Assembly (NCBI RefSeq): GCF_001953975.1
Contig: NZ_MBEJ01000066.1
Span: forward strand, 1-64,000
DNA from: Mycobacterium sp. NS-7484
GTDB taxonomy: Bacteria > Actinomycetota > Actinomycetes > Mycobacteriales > Mycobacteriaceae
DNA length: 64,000 nucleotides
Direction: 5' to 3'
Position 1 is the first letter of the stretch. Each line of letters opens with the position of its first letter. Made by a program: the position numbers and the translations under genes. The notes under the pieces are model-generated. The model worked only from the letters and a program-made list of their open reading frames with translations. It was not told the DNA's origin and searched no databases. Of the stretch, positions 9,132 to 17,875 are shown in pieces.

Positions 9132-10381
9132 CGCGGTGCCTCGGCGGCCGGTGCGACGGGGGCATCGGCGGGTGGTGCCTCCGCCGGTGGGGCCGCGCCG
9201 GGTGGCGGCGCGGTCACGATCTCACCCGGTTCGGTGGGACTGGGAATCACCGGCATCTGCGGCACGGACGGTCCCCGTCCGACCACCCGCTCCTGCAGCC
9301 GCAGCAGCGTGTACTGCAGTGAGCCGACCAGCTGATGCCAGTTGTAGCGCTTGGGCCCGTGCAGACCGGCGTCACCGGCGAACCCGATGTCGGGAATCGA
9401 ACCGAGCACCAACCGGTCGATGCTCGCCCTCGTCGACCAGGCATTGCTCGGCATGCTCTTGACGATCGGCGGCATCAGCCGGTTGAGCGCGTACAGCGTG
9501 GCGTCGGGCGTCAGGGCCACGTCGTTCCACGCCCCGGCGACCGTATTGGCATCGGCGATCACGCTGCGGCCGCTGGTGTCGGTACCGGCGATCGACGGGA
9601 ACTTGCGCAGCTCTTCGGACGTGTCGCCGACCTGTGCGATCAAATCGGCGATCTGGGTGGTGTGTTCGGCCAGAACCTGGGTGGCCGGCGCAGCCTGATC
9701 CATCAGTTCGCTGACGGCCTGGTTCTTCTCGTCGATCTGGCCGAGCAGTTTCGAGGTCTCCGACATGGCGGTGTCGAGTTGCTCGGAGCGGGCGTTGAGC
9801 GTGCCGAGGGTGTGATTGGTCTTGGAGATCAGGGTGCCGAACGCCTGGCCCTGGTCGCCGGTGGCCTTGCCCAGGCCGTTGATGATGTTGGTGAAGTTGC
9901 GTACCGCACCGCCGTTGACCAGGATCGCCGCCGAACTCAGCAGCGACTCGACGGTCGCGGCGGCCCGGGTCGAATCCAGATCGATGACGTCACCGTCGCG
10001 CAGCAGCGGAGCATTCGGATCGACCGGGCTGGGCGGGCGGACCGAGACGAAGACGTCCCCCAGCGGTGTGGCCGAACGCAATTCGGCGGTGGTGCCCTGC
10101 GGCAGCCGGACGCCATCCATGATGCGCAGCGTGGTCACCGCGGTGTAGTTGCGCGCCACCATCGAATCGACCTCGCCCACATCGGCACCGGCCAACTTCA
10201 CCTTGGCATTGGCCGGCAGGTTCAGCGCGTTGGAGAAGATCGCGGTCAGCCGGTAGCCGCCTGAACCGACGCCGGGCGCGGGCAACGGCAGGCTGGCCAG
10301 GCCCTCGCTGGCGCACCCCGACAACGTCAAGGTCGCGGTGAGCACCACCGGAAGGACGACTGTGCGTATCGGTTTTCTCAT
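9128..10381 (-). CDS. MCE family lipoprotein MceE (minus-strand operon)
   Basis: The 417-aa protein begins with a lipoprotein signal peptide (lipobox LSGC, Cys23), then an MCE domain (GGYRLTAIFSNALNLPANAKVKLAGADVGEV) and a helical region. The tail is rich in Pro, Ala and Glu. MceE proteins are typically the only lipoprotein of an mce operon, and this one conforms. The ATG at 10381 overlaps the mceD stop (ATGA); an in-frame upstream start at 10495 would run into mceD and is rejected. Confidence 0.9.
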   Translation of the reverse strand: MRKPIRTVVLPVVLTATLTLSGCASEGLASLPLPAPGVGSGGYRLTAIFSNALNLPANAKVKLAGADVGEVDSMVARNYTAVTTLRIMDGVRLPQGTTAELRSATPLGDVFVSVRPPSPVDPNAPLLRDGDVIDLDSTRAAATVESLLSSAAILVNGGAVRNFTNIINGLGKATGDQGQAFGTLISKTNHTLGTLNARSEQLDTAMSETSKLLGQIDEKNQAVSELMDQAAPATQVLAEHTTQIADLIAQVGDTSEELRKFPSIAGTDTSGRSVIADANTVAGAWNDVALTPDATLYALNRLMPPIVKSMPSNAWSTRASIDRLVLGSIPDIGFAGDAGLHGPKRYNWHQLVGSLQYTLLRLQERVVGRGPSVPQMPVIPSPTEPGEIVTAPPPGAAPPAEAPPADAPVAPAAEAPR

Positions 10382-11493
10382 CGCTGCCCCATCGCCGCCA
10401 GGCCGTCGAGCATGTAAGACAGCCCGAAATCCGGGCCGAAATCCTGCACTGTCCCGGTGCTGCACCCCAATTGCCGCAGCCCCATCATGTTGCACATCTC
10501 CTTGACGGTCTGGGAATCGAACAACACCTTGTCGACCAGCACGTGTACCCGAGCCGCACCGTTCTTCTGATCGACGATGTTGTAGAGGTTGTCCAGCGTC
10601 ATCGGGGCGAGGTCGAGAAGCTCGGCCAGATCACGGTTGTGGGCGACGAAGGTGCCGGTGGCGGTATTGCCGTTGAGGACGATCTGTTTGATCTCCTCGC
10701 GGTGGGCTTCGAGCACCTCACCGGCCTGGGTGATCACCTGATTGAGCTTCTTGCCGGTGGTGCCGGTGCCGAAATTCTCGTCGGCCAGGATCTGGCTGAG
10801 TTGGCGCACCGCGGAACCGAATTCACGCAGGGTGGCGTCATTGTTGGCGGCCGCCTGGAACAGCGAACTGAGGTTGCGCACGATCGTGGTCAGCTGATCG
10901 CGGGTCACGGCACCCTTGTCGGCGCTCAGCCGCAGCGCCTCGGACAGTTCGCCGAGGGCATCCTTCATCGCCTGGCCGTTGCCGTCGGCGATCGCGGCGC
11001 TGGCGTTGACGACCTCGGCGATCGGCCCGTTGCCCTTGCCGTCACCGCGCAGCGACGCCGACAGTTTGTCCAATACGTCGAGCACCCGGGCGAATTCGAC
11101 CGGGGTCTTGGTGCGGTTGAGCCCGATGGTGTCGTGGTTCTGCAGCGTCGGCCCACCGCGGTAGGGCGGGGTGAGCTCGATCTGCCGGTCGGTCAGGATC
11201 GAGTTGGACACCGTGACCGCCTGCACGTCCTGGGGCACCTGGACGTCCTTGTCGACGGTGAACACGACCTCCACATACCCGCCCTTGGGCGTGATCTTGG
11301 TGACCTTGCCGACCTGCATGCCAAGCACCGCCACCGTGTTGCCCTCGTAAAGCCCTGCCGCGCTGTCGAATTGAGCGGTCACGGTGATGGTGTTGGTCAT
11401 GTCCTTCAGGAACCACCAGCCGACCCCGAGGACCGCGACGGCGGCCAGCGCAGCGACCGACACCAAAGCCAGGAGCCTGTTGCGGCGACTCAT
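10378..11493 (-). CDS. MCE family protein MceD (minus-strand operon)
   Basis: The 371-aa protein has one membrane segment after MSRRNRLLAL, an MCE domain (VTAQFDSAAGLYEGNTVAVLGMQVGKV), and long helices. The C-terminal MCNMMGLRQLGCST segment gives a Cys pair common in MceD. The start at 11493 is chosen for its ATGA overlap with the mceC stop. Component of the putative lipid importer encoded by this operon. Confidence 0.9.
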   Translation of the reverse strand: MSRRNRLLALVSVAALAAVAVLGVGWWFLKDMTNTITVTAQFDSAAGLYEGNTVAVLGMQVGKVTKITPKGGYVEVVFTVDKDVQVPQDVQAVTVSNSILTDRQIELTPPYRGGPTLQNHDTIGLNRTKTPVEFARVLDVLDKLSASLRGDGKGNGPIAEVVNASAAIADGNGQAMKDALGELSEALRLSADKGAVTRDQLTTIVRNLSSLFQAAANNDATLREFGSAVRQLSQILADENFGTGTTGKKLNQVITQAGEVLEAHREEIKQIVLNGNTATGTFVAHNRDLAELLDLAPMTLDNLYNIVDQKNGAARVHVLVDKVLFDSQTVKEMCNMMGLRQLGCSTGTVQDFGPDFGLSYMLDGLAAMGQR

Positions 11494-12527
11494 TTGCAGT
11501 CCTTCAGGTACTGGATCATGTTGAACTGCTTGGCCCGACCACTGATCGCGCACATCCATGAGTCGATCAGCAGACCGTTGGCGACGTTGAGGTCGGCCGC
11601 GTTGCCGGTGCCGGTGGCGTTGGCGAGCCCGCGCAGGGCCACCGGGGCGGATTGCAGCACGCTGCGCAGCAGGTCGTCGTGCTGGCCCAACATGTCCGAC
11701 AGCTCGCGGATGTTGGTCAGCAACACCTCGAGTTCGGGGCGGTCGTCGATGACGATGCCGCTGAGGGTCTCGACGAGATTGGTCAGCGAGGCCAGCATCG
11801 CCTGGAATGAGGCCCGCCGCATGACGAATTCGCCCACCAGATCATTGCCCTGGTTGACCAGGCTGCCGATCGTCGACTGCTGGCGGCGCAGGGTATTGCT
11901 GACGACCTCGGTGGTCTGCAACAGCGTGCCCAGTTGGTCGCGCCGGTTGGCGATGATCCGAGCCAGCGTGTGGGTGTTCTGCAGGGCCCGCGGCACGATC
12001 TCGGGCAGCCCGTTGAGCTGGTGGCCCAGGATGCCCAGCGACTGGGCGAACTTGTCGGAATCCACCTGCTCGTAGGTGGTGGTGACGTCGGCCAACGCCT
12101 CTTGCAGGTCGTAGGGCACCTCGGTGTGGGCCAGGTCGAAGTTGTCGCCGGGCACGGCTCCCTCACCGGCCGGCTCCAGCGACAGGTAGCGCGAACCCAG
12201 GATCGTGGTGATCTTGATGACCGCCCGCGACTCCTTGCCCAGCGGAACGTCGTTGCGCACTTTGAGTTTGGCCTCGACGTGGTCGCCGGCCAGCTTCATG
12301 CTGACCACCTCGCCCACCGGGATCCCGGCCACGGTGATCGGGTTGCCCGGTTTGAGTGCGGCGGCCTGCAGGAACTGCGCGGTGTACTTGCGGTAGCCGA
12401 TATCGGCCACCTTGACGATGAGCATCGCCCCGATCAGCACGCTGACCACCGCGATCGCGATGATCCCCAGCCAGGTCCGGTTGTAACCCTCCAGCGGCTT
12501 GCGCCGCTTCTTCTTTTGCTCAGCCAT
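11490..12527 (-). CDS. MCE family protein MceC (minus-strand operon)
   Basis: The 345-aa protein has a Lys/Arg-rich cytoplasmic N-terminus (AEQKKKRRKPLEGYNRTW), one membrane segment, and an MCE domain with KPGNPITVAGIPVGEVV. It ends in MIQYLKDCK. It overlaps mceB by 8 bp at its start and mceD by 4 bp at its end. Third MCE subunit of the operon. Confidence 0.9.
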   Translation of the reverse strand: MAEQKKKRRKPLEGYNRTWLGIIAIAVVSVLIGAMLIVKVADIGYRKYTAQFLQAAALKPGNPITVAGIPVGEVVSMKLAGDHVEAKLKVRNDVPLGKESRAVIKITTILGSRYLSLEPAGEGAVPGDNFDLAHTEVPYDLQEALADVTTTYEQVDSDKFAQSLGILGHQLNGLPEIVPRALQNTHTLARIIANRRDQLGTLLQTTEVVSNTLRRQQSTIGSLVNQGNDLVGEFVMRRASFQAMLASLTNLVETLSGIVIDDRPELEVLLTNIRELSDMLGQHDDLLRSVLQSAPVALRGLANATGTGNAADLNVANGLLIDSWMCAISGRAKQFNMIQYLKDCK

Positions 12528-13575
12528 TGGCCATGTTCCTGCATCTCGGGCTGTAAGTCGCCTTGTTCCCGGGGGTGGCGGCGTCGACGATGATCGGCGT
12601 GACGTCGTTGAGGCCGGGGAAGAATCCCGTCGCGTTCAGATCGCACGCGTAGGAGTTCGCGTAGGAGCCCTCGTTGGTGATCCGGGCGAATCCCTTGAGC
12701 AGCAACGGCAGATTGGCTCCGGTGAACGCCAACTGCGGTTCGATGCCCACCATGTGCTGGACGAAACCGGGTTCGCGGGTGACGAGTTGGTTCAGCGAGG
12801 GGTAGACCTCGTCGGTGATGGTGGACAGTTGGCGGACCACCCGTGAGATGGAGCCCATCGATTCCACCATCTCGGGCCGTCGGGCGTCGAAAGTGCTGAC
12901 CATTCCCCGGGTTTCGGTGATGACCTGATCGAGGCTGTCGTTGTGTCTGGCCAGATTCTGGGCCACCGTGTTGAGGTCGCTGATCACCTGGCCGAGCTCC
13001 TCGTCCCGGCCGGCGAACGAGTCGGTCAACTGTGCGGTCTGATCGACGAGCGCGGCGATCGAGGCCTGGTCACCCTGCAGCGAGGCGATCACCCCCTGGG
13101 TGAGGTTGTCGGCGTCGCGCGGGTTGAGCACGCTGAACAGCGGCTCGTATCCGTTGAGCAGGGTGCCCACGTCGAACGACGGATCGGTGCGTTCGACGGG
13201 GATGACCGAGCCGGCCGGCAGCACTCCGGGATCACCGATCTTGCCCAGCGACAGCCCGAGATAGCGCTGGCCCACGATGTTCTGGTAGGTCACCGACGCG
13301 ACCGTGGTGCCCAACAGCTGCTGATCGTTCTGCACCACGAACGACACCTTGGCCTGCGCGCCGTCCAGCTCGATCTTCTCGACGCGGCCGACGCGCACTC
13401 CGGCCATGCGGACGTCGTCGCCCTCACGCAGGCCGAACACGTCGCTGAACATCGCCGCGTACGGCGTGGTCTTTCCGGCCACGTCGCGCCGCAGCGTGAC
13501 ATACACCAGCCACGTCAGCGTCAGCGCCACCACCATGAACAGGGACAGGCCGATCATTGCTCCGCGATATTTCAT
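12520..13575 (-). CDS. MCE family protein MceB (minus-strand operon)
   Basis: The 351-aa protein opens with MKYRGAMIGLSLF, the usual MceB start, followed by one membrane segment and an MCE domain containing REGDDVRMAGVRVGRVE. The helical region is followed by a C-terminal MGIEPQLAFTGANL segment and Cys residues (YACDLNAT, SPRCRNM). The 4-bp overlap with mceA indicates coupling. Confidence 0.9.
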   Translation of the reverse strand: MKYRGAMIGLSLFMVVALTLTWLVYVTLRRDVAGKTTPYAAMFSDVFGLREGDDVRMAGVRVGRVEKIELDGAQAKVSFVVQNDQQLLGTTVASVTYQNIVGQRYLGLSLGKIGDPGVLPAGSVIPVERTDPSFDVGTLLNGYEPLFSVLNPRDADNLTQGVIASLQGDQASIAALVDQTAQLTDSFAGRDEELGQVISDLNTVAQNLARHNDSLDQVITETRGMVSTFDARRPEMVESMGSISRVVRQLSTITDEVYPSLNQLVTREPGFVQHMVGIEPQLAFTGANLPLLLKGFARITNEGSYANSYACDLNATGFFPGLNDVTPIIVDAATPGNKATYSPRCRNMANG

Positions 13576-15278
13576 CGAGGCTCCCCGGACGAAACTGGTT
13601 GTGCCGCTTGACTATCAGATACCGTCACGGTGGTACCCCGAGCCACCGGACCCAGCAGCAGTTGGGTGGCCGCGGTGGCCGGTTGGCCGGTCGCGAGGCT
13701 CAGCGCGGCGCGTTCCTGGGTGCTGCCCACCGGGCCCACATTGCCGCCGAAGGCGGCGGGTGCAGCATTGCCGCCGAAGGAGGCCGGGGCGGCCTCGGCG
13801 GGCAGCAGTGGTCCGGCGGGTGTCGACGGGCCCCCCGGCGGCGCCGGGGACGACCCGGGGATCGACGCGGCGGGCGGGGAATTGGGCGGCCGGGGTGCCA
13901 CCGGAGCCAGCGGTGACTGGTTCACCGGCGGGGGCGGCGTCGGCGCCAGCGCCGGATTGGCCGTGCCGGGGACCGGCGGGGACGGCGGCATCCAGGACGG
14001 CAGCGGCGGATTCGGGTCGGCCAGATTGGGATTCGGGTTCACCAGGGGCGGCCCGACCGCCATGAGGTTGCCGTTTGGTCCCACCACCGTGCCGGGCGGC
14101 GGCGCCAGATCGGCGGGTGGCTGATAGTTCTGCGGCAACAGCACATCCGGCAGGGCCGGACGCGTCGGCACCAACGGCGCGGTGTAACAGCTGGGCCCTT
14201 TGAGCGCGCCGTACTGCGGACAATCGGCCCGCGTGTAGGTGTAGCTGGGGGTGAACGACAGATTCACCCGCATGTTGCCGAAGTCGTGATCGGGCATCCA
14301 CACGTTGTCGAAGAACTTGGTGGACAGTTGGTTGAGCTTGACGAAGGCCGGCACCCAGTTGTGCGAGGACAGCGCCAATTCCCCGATCACCGGCGTCATT
14401 TCGGTGGTGATCCGGACGAGCTGATCGGAGTGGTTGGCCAACGACGTGTGGCTGGTGTTCATGGTGTTGATGCCGCCGTTGATCAGGGTGGTCAGTTGTG
14501 AGCGTTGCTCGACGAGGGTCTGCATGGGCTGTACGGCCTTGTGCAGCGCGTCGACCAGATCCGGCGCGGTCTGCTGCAGGCCCCGGGTGGCGTCGATGAG
14601 CGCCGAGACGGTCGTCGGGCCGGGTTCGGTGGCCACGATCGCATCGAGTTGGTCGAGGAGACGGTTCAATTGGGCACCGCTGTTGAGCAGCTCGGTGCGG
14701 CGGTTCTCGGTGGCGGCGTTGACCGCGGCCAGGATGCCCACCGTCTTGTCCTCACGCCCCCGGCCGGTCGCGGCCAGGATGTCGCGCAGCTTGCTGATCG
14801 TGGTCTGGAACAACACCGTCGGCAGTTCGGTGTCCTTGGGGATCTGCGCGCCGGCCGCGATCGGTGCGCCGGCGCTCGAACCATTTGCCGGCTCGCCGGC
14901 GCCGTCCACCAGCTGCACCGACGACACCGCGAACACATTGCTGGGCACCACTCGCGCGGTCACCGTGTTCGGAATCGACGACGCGTATTCGGGTTTGAGG
15001 TTGATGTGGACGTAGTTGGGATTGCCGTTGGCGGCGGGGACGACGTCGTCGACCATCCCGACGAGCACGCCGTGGTACTTCACGTCGGACCGCTGCGGCA
15101 GTCCGTCGCCGACGTTGACCAGGGCGGCCACCACGGGTACGCGGGCGTCGAGCCGGCCGGTCGCCTTCACCAACAGGACCGTCGACACCAGCGCGGCGAC
15201 CGCGAGAACGGCGACGCCGCAGACCAACAGTTGTCGGTCGGTCGGCCCGCGGCCGTCGGTTTCCAGTGAGTTACCCAT
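13572..15278 (-). CDS. MCE family protein MceA (minus-strand operon), Pro-rich tail
   Basis: The 568-aa protein has one membrane segment (about 17-37), an MCE domain (VPVVAALVNVGDGLPQRSDVKYHGVLVGMVDDV), a helical region, and from about residue 370 onward a long Pro/Ala/Gly-rich tail. That tail makes it longer than most MceA proteins (about 400-450 aa). Two Cys (ADCPQYG, PSCYTAP) lie just before the tail. Proline-rich tails of this sort may span the cell wall; that is inference. It abuts yrbEB directly. Confidence 0.9.
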   Translation of the reverse strand: MGNSLETDGRGPTDRQLLVCGVAVLAVAALVSTVLLVKATGRLDARVPVVAALVNVGDGLPQRSDVKYHGVLVGMVDDVVPAANGNPNYVHINLKPEYASSIPNTVTARVVPSNVFAVSSVQLVDGAGEPANGSSAGAPIAAGAQIPKDTELPTVLFQTTISKLRDILAATGRGREDKTVGILAAVNAATENRRTELLNSGAQLNRLLDQLDAIVATEPGPTTVSALIDATRGLQQTAPDLVDALHKAVQPMQTLVEQRSQLTTLINGGINTMNTSHTSLANHSDQLVRITTEMTPVIGELALSSHNWVPAFVKLNQLSTKFFDNVWMPDHDFGNMRVNLSFTPSYTYTRADCPQYGALKGPSCYTAPLVPTRPALPDVLLPQNYQPPADLAPPPGTVVGPNGNLMAVGPPLVNPNPNLADPNPPLPSWMPPSPPVPGTANPALAPTPPPPVNQSPLAPVAPRPPNSPPAASIPGSSPAPPGGPSTPAGPLLPAEAAPASFGGNAAPAAFGGNVGPVGSTQERAALSLATGQPATAATQLLLGPVARGTTVTVSDSQAAQPVSSGEPR

Positions 15279-16136
15279 CTAGCCGCCGAACCTCGCTCCA
15301 GAATCGACCGTCCACAGCGCCATGGTGAGCAGCATGTTGACGATGATCACCACGGTGATGCTGGCGCGCATGGCGTGACCGGCGGCCACGCCGACACCCA
15401 CCGGGCCGCCCGAGGCATAAAAGCCGTAGTAGCACTGCACGGTGGAGGCGATCCACACGAAGATGACCGTCTTCAACAGCGAATAGAGGATGTCCTGGCC
15501 GGACAGCATCAGGGTGAAGTAGTGCAGATAGGAACCGGTGGACCCACCGCTGATCAGGTACACCACCACCTGCGTGGTCAGGTAGCTCACCGCCAGGCAG
15601 AGCACGTAAAGCGGGATCACCGCCACCACCGAGGCCATCAGCCGCGTCGTCACCAGGTACGGAATCGGGCGGATGGCAATGGAATCGAGCGCGTCGATCT
15701 CCTCGGCGATGCGCATCGAGCCAAGCTGGGCGGTGAAGCGGCAACCGGCCTGCGTCGCGAAGGCCAGGGACGCGGCGATCGGCGCCAGCTCGCGCGTGTT
15801 GACCAACGAGGAGATGATGCCGGTGGCCGGGCCGAGCCCGAGCAGGTCCAGGAAGTTGTAGCCCTCGATACCGACGAGGGCGCCCACCGTGATGCCGAGT
15901 ACCACCGCCACGCCCGCGGTTCCGCCGCCGACGACGAGAGAGCCGTTGCCCCAGGCGATGTCGGAGAGTAGCCGGACGAATTCACCGCGGTAGTGACGCA
16001 ATGCAATCGGCACGGCCGTCACCGCGCGCACGAAGAACACCATCATGTGGCCCAGCCGGATCACCGGCGTCGACGAGCGTCGGTAGAGCCGCACCAACGG
16101 TGCGATCAGCGGCGGGGTGAAGGTGGAAGCGGTCAT
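15279..16136 (-). CDS. YrbE-family permease B (MlaE-like), minus-strand mce operon
   Basis: The 285-aa integral membrane protein of the MlaE/YrbE family shows five to six hydrophobic segments and the family block NTRELAPIAASLAFATQAGCRFTAQLGSMRIAEEIDALD, whose EExDALD element contacts the ATPase in MlaE-type transporters. It pairs with the upstream YrbEA to form the membrane channel energised by MceG, which is not encoded in this window. Confidence 0.92.
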   Translation of the reverse strand: MTASTFTPPLIAPLVRLYRRSSTPVIRLGHMMVFFVRAVTAVPIALRHYRGEFVRLLSDIAWGNGSLVVGGGTAGVAVVLGITVGALVGIEGYNFLDLLGLGPATGIISSLVNTRELAPIAASLAFATQAGCRFTAQLGSMRIAEEIDALDSIAIRPIPYLVTTRLMASVVAVIPLYVLCLAVSYLTTQVVVYLISGGSTGSYLHYFTLMLSGQDILYSLLKTVIFVWIASTVQCYYGFYASGGPVGVGVAAGHAMRASITVVIIVNMLLTMALWTVDSGARFGG

Positions 16137-16137
16137 G

Positions 16138-17007
16138 TCACAGCCCGACCCGCGGGAACAACATGATGTAGAGCTGGCTGATCGCGACGTTGACCACCAT
16201 CAGCAGCAGGATCGATTCCACCACCGCGGCGTTCACCGAGTTCGCCACCCCGGTCGGACCACCCTTGGTGGACAGCCCCTTCTGACACGAGACGACCGCG
16301 ACGATGGCGCCGAAGATCACCGCCTTGACCAGAGCCACGATCATGTCGCCGGTGGTGGCGAACGAGGCGAAGGTTGCCACGAAGCTGCCGGGAGCCCCGT
16401 TCTGGAAGTACACGTTGAACAGGAAGCTGGCCAGGAAGCCGACGAAGCACACCACCCCGGTGAGCGCGACGCCGATCATGATGGCCGCGGCAAAACGCGG
16501 CACCACCAACCGCTGGATCACCGAGACGCCCATGACTTCCATGGCATCGGTCTCCTCACGCATGGTGCGCGACCCCAGATCGGCGGTGATGGCCGAGCCG
16601 ACCGCGGCCGCCATGAGCACGGCGGCGGTCAGCGAGGCGGCCTGCCGGATGACCGCCAACCCGCTGGCGGCGCCGGCCAGTGACGTGGCGCCCACCTGCC
16701 CGGCCAACAGCGCGAACTGAATCGAGAGGGTGACCCCGATCGGCAAGGCCACCAGCACGGTGGGAACCACGGCCGTGCCCGCCATGAACGCGCCCTGACG
16801 GATGAACTCCTGCCATTGGAACCGGCCCGTCACCAGGTCGACGAACAAGGTCTGAAGGGTGCGGACCCCCAGAACGAACTGATCCCCGACCGTGGTGAGC
16901 GATGCGAGCGGATGGCGCCTGGCATAGCCGGTGGCCCATTTCTCGATGGCGTCGACTCCCCGGTCCGGTTCGACCCCATCGGAGACGCTCTCGGGCGGCG
17001 CCGTCAT
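16138..17007 (-). CDS. YrbE-family permease A (MlaE-like), minus-strand mce operon
   Basis: The 289-aa MlaE/YrbE membrane protein has a hydrophilic acidic N-terminus and the diagnostic DLGSRTMREETDAMEVMG block. First gene of the minus-strand mce operon (yrbEA-yrbEB-mceA to F-mas, then the MPT64-like gene). GAGAGAGG lies immediately before the ATG, closer than usual. A sigma-70-type promoter is seen about 95 bp upstream. I cannot assign an M. tuberculosis mce number from the sequence alone. Confidence 0.92.
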   Translation of the reverse strand: MTAPPESVSDGVEPDRGVDAIEKWATGYARRHPLASLTTVGDQFVLGVRTLQTLFVDLVTGRFQWQEFIRQGAFMAGTAVVPTVLVALPIGVTLSIQFALLAGQVGATSLAGAASGLAVIRQAASLTAAVLMAAAVGSAITADLGSRTMREETDAMEVMGVSVIQRLVVPRFAAAIMIGVALTGVVCFVGFLASFLFNVYFQNGAPGSFVATFASFATTGDMIVALVKAVIFGAIVAVVSCQKGLSTKGGPTGVANSVNAAVVESILLLMVVNVAISQLYIMLFPRVGL

Positions 17008-17100
17008 CCTCTCTCATTAAGCAGAAGCACCAGCAACAATGAACCCTCCCCAGGCCCGAGGTACGGCCGCCTTCGGCCGGATAACTCAGCAGTGGTTCGC

Positions 17101-17161
17101 ACCGTAGCCTCGGGACTCGACGCGCGTCAACGTTTTGCCGAATTCTCATTTACTTAGTGAG
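17101..17161 (-). promoter_or_regulatory. Promoter and candidate operator of the minus-strand mce operon
   Basis: On the minus strand, TTGACG (17130-17125) is followed after 18 bp by TACGGT (17106-17101), a good mycobacterial housekeeping promoter, giving a 5' UTR of about 85-90 nt to yrbEA. About 15 bp upstream of the -35 lies an imperfect inverted repeat at 17145-17161 (CTCATTTACTTAGTGAG), sized for a TetR- or GntR-type repressor. The promoter is seen in sequence; the operator role is inferred. Confidence 0.5.
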
Positions 17162-17167
17162 CCCGGC

Positions 17168-17365
17168 TCAGCATCTTCCGGCAAACGAACCGCCGCGGCC
17201 GGCTCGAGACCGCCGGGGCGCGATATCTGGGTGGCGACGTTTCATTTCCCGGATCACCTGTAAACACAGTGGATTCAGGGCGACGTACGCCTCACCGATG
17301 TCCACGGCGGCCCAGCCGGCGAGCTCGATCGACGGCGTCCGGTCGCCGGCGGGATGCCCGCACAA
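17168..17365 (-). CDS. Possible small protein, 65 aa
   Basis: In the 443-bp gap between the mce operon and the ArsR gene, one small minus-strand frame (GTG start) shows G or C at nearly every third position over its first 30 codons, which favours real coding, then loses the bias. The product (AGWAAVDIGEAYVALNPLC in the middle, basic C-terminus) matches no family I recognise. It could be a decayed gene or a small protein of its own. No clear ribosome site is visible. Confidence 0.25.
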   Translation of the reverse strand: MCGHPAGDRTPSIELAGWAAVDIGEAYVALNPLCLQVIREMKRRHPDIAPRRSRAGRGGSFAGRC

Positions 17366-17450
17366 CGGAATCCGTGGCCGGTATGCATATTAACTTTGCC
17401 GATGGTGGTGAAACCGTCGAAAAACTGGTCAAAAGTTCGCCGGCCGGATG

Positions 17451-17780
17451 TCAGCCGCTGGAGTCGGCCTCCCGGTTGGCCTGGGCCACGACTGCGGCCA
17501 ACAGGCCCGGCATCGCGGCCTCGACGTCGTCGACGCGCAACCGTTGATGGGTGTGCCCGTCGCCGGGTGTCCGCACGATCAGGCCGGCATCACGCAGGAT
17601 GTTGAAGTGGTGGGTGGCGGTCGACTTGTTGATGCCGTCGTAGAGCGCCGCGCACTTGACCGGCTCACCCGCGTTGTGCAGCCGCCGCACCATTTCCAAC
17701 CGGACCGGATCCTGCAACGCACTCAGGACCTGGTGGATCGGCGCGACTGCGAGGGTCTCGATCGTCGGCGCCTGTGCCAT
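17451..17780 (-). CDS. ArsR-family winged-helix repressor
   Basis: The 109-aa protein carries an ArsR-type winged helix: LSALQDPVRLEMVRRL, then recognition helix region NKSTATHHFNILRDAGLI and wing VRTPGDGHTHQRLR. It lacks the classic metal-binding ELCVCDL motif (the equivalent is KCAALYDGIN), so it probably senses an organic ligand or a redox change rather than metal. It is divergent from an MFS gene, with two near-identical palindromes between them, so it most likely represses both itself and the transporter. Confidence 0.85.
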   Translation of the reverse strand: MAQAPTIETLAVAPIHQVLSALQDPVRLEMVRRLHNAGEPVKCAALYDGINKSTATHHFNILRDAGLIVRTPGDGHTHQRLRVDDVEAAMPGLLAAVVAQANREADSSG

Positions 17781-17801
17781 GTGCCCGCCACCCCAAAATA
17801 A

Positions 17802-17856
17802 GTTTGATGGTCATCAAACCTGACGTAGGCTCGACCAGGTTCGATGAACATCAAAC
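17802..17856. promoter_or_regulatory. Twin operators for the divergent ArsR/MFS pair
   Basis: A perfect inverted repeat GTTTGATG-GT-CATCAAAC (17802-17819) and a copy with one mismatch, GTTCGATG-AA-CATCAAAC (17839-17856), lie 37 bp apart centre to centre in the 95-bp divergent gap. The first overlaps a possible MFS -35 (TTGATG, 17804) with TAGGCT at 17826 as -10. Two such sites in front of an ArsR gene are strong candidates for its binding sites. Confidence 0.75.
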
Positions 17857-17875
17857 TACCGGACGGGGTGAGCAG

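Noticed and set aside
869..17007. Whole minus-strand block considered as a genomic island
   Set aside because: No integrase, direct repeats or GC shift was evident at its edges, and the nearby tRNA-Tyr is intact with no second partial copy seen.
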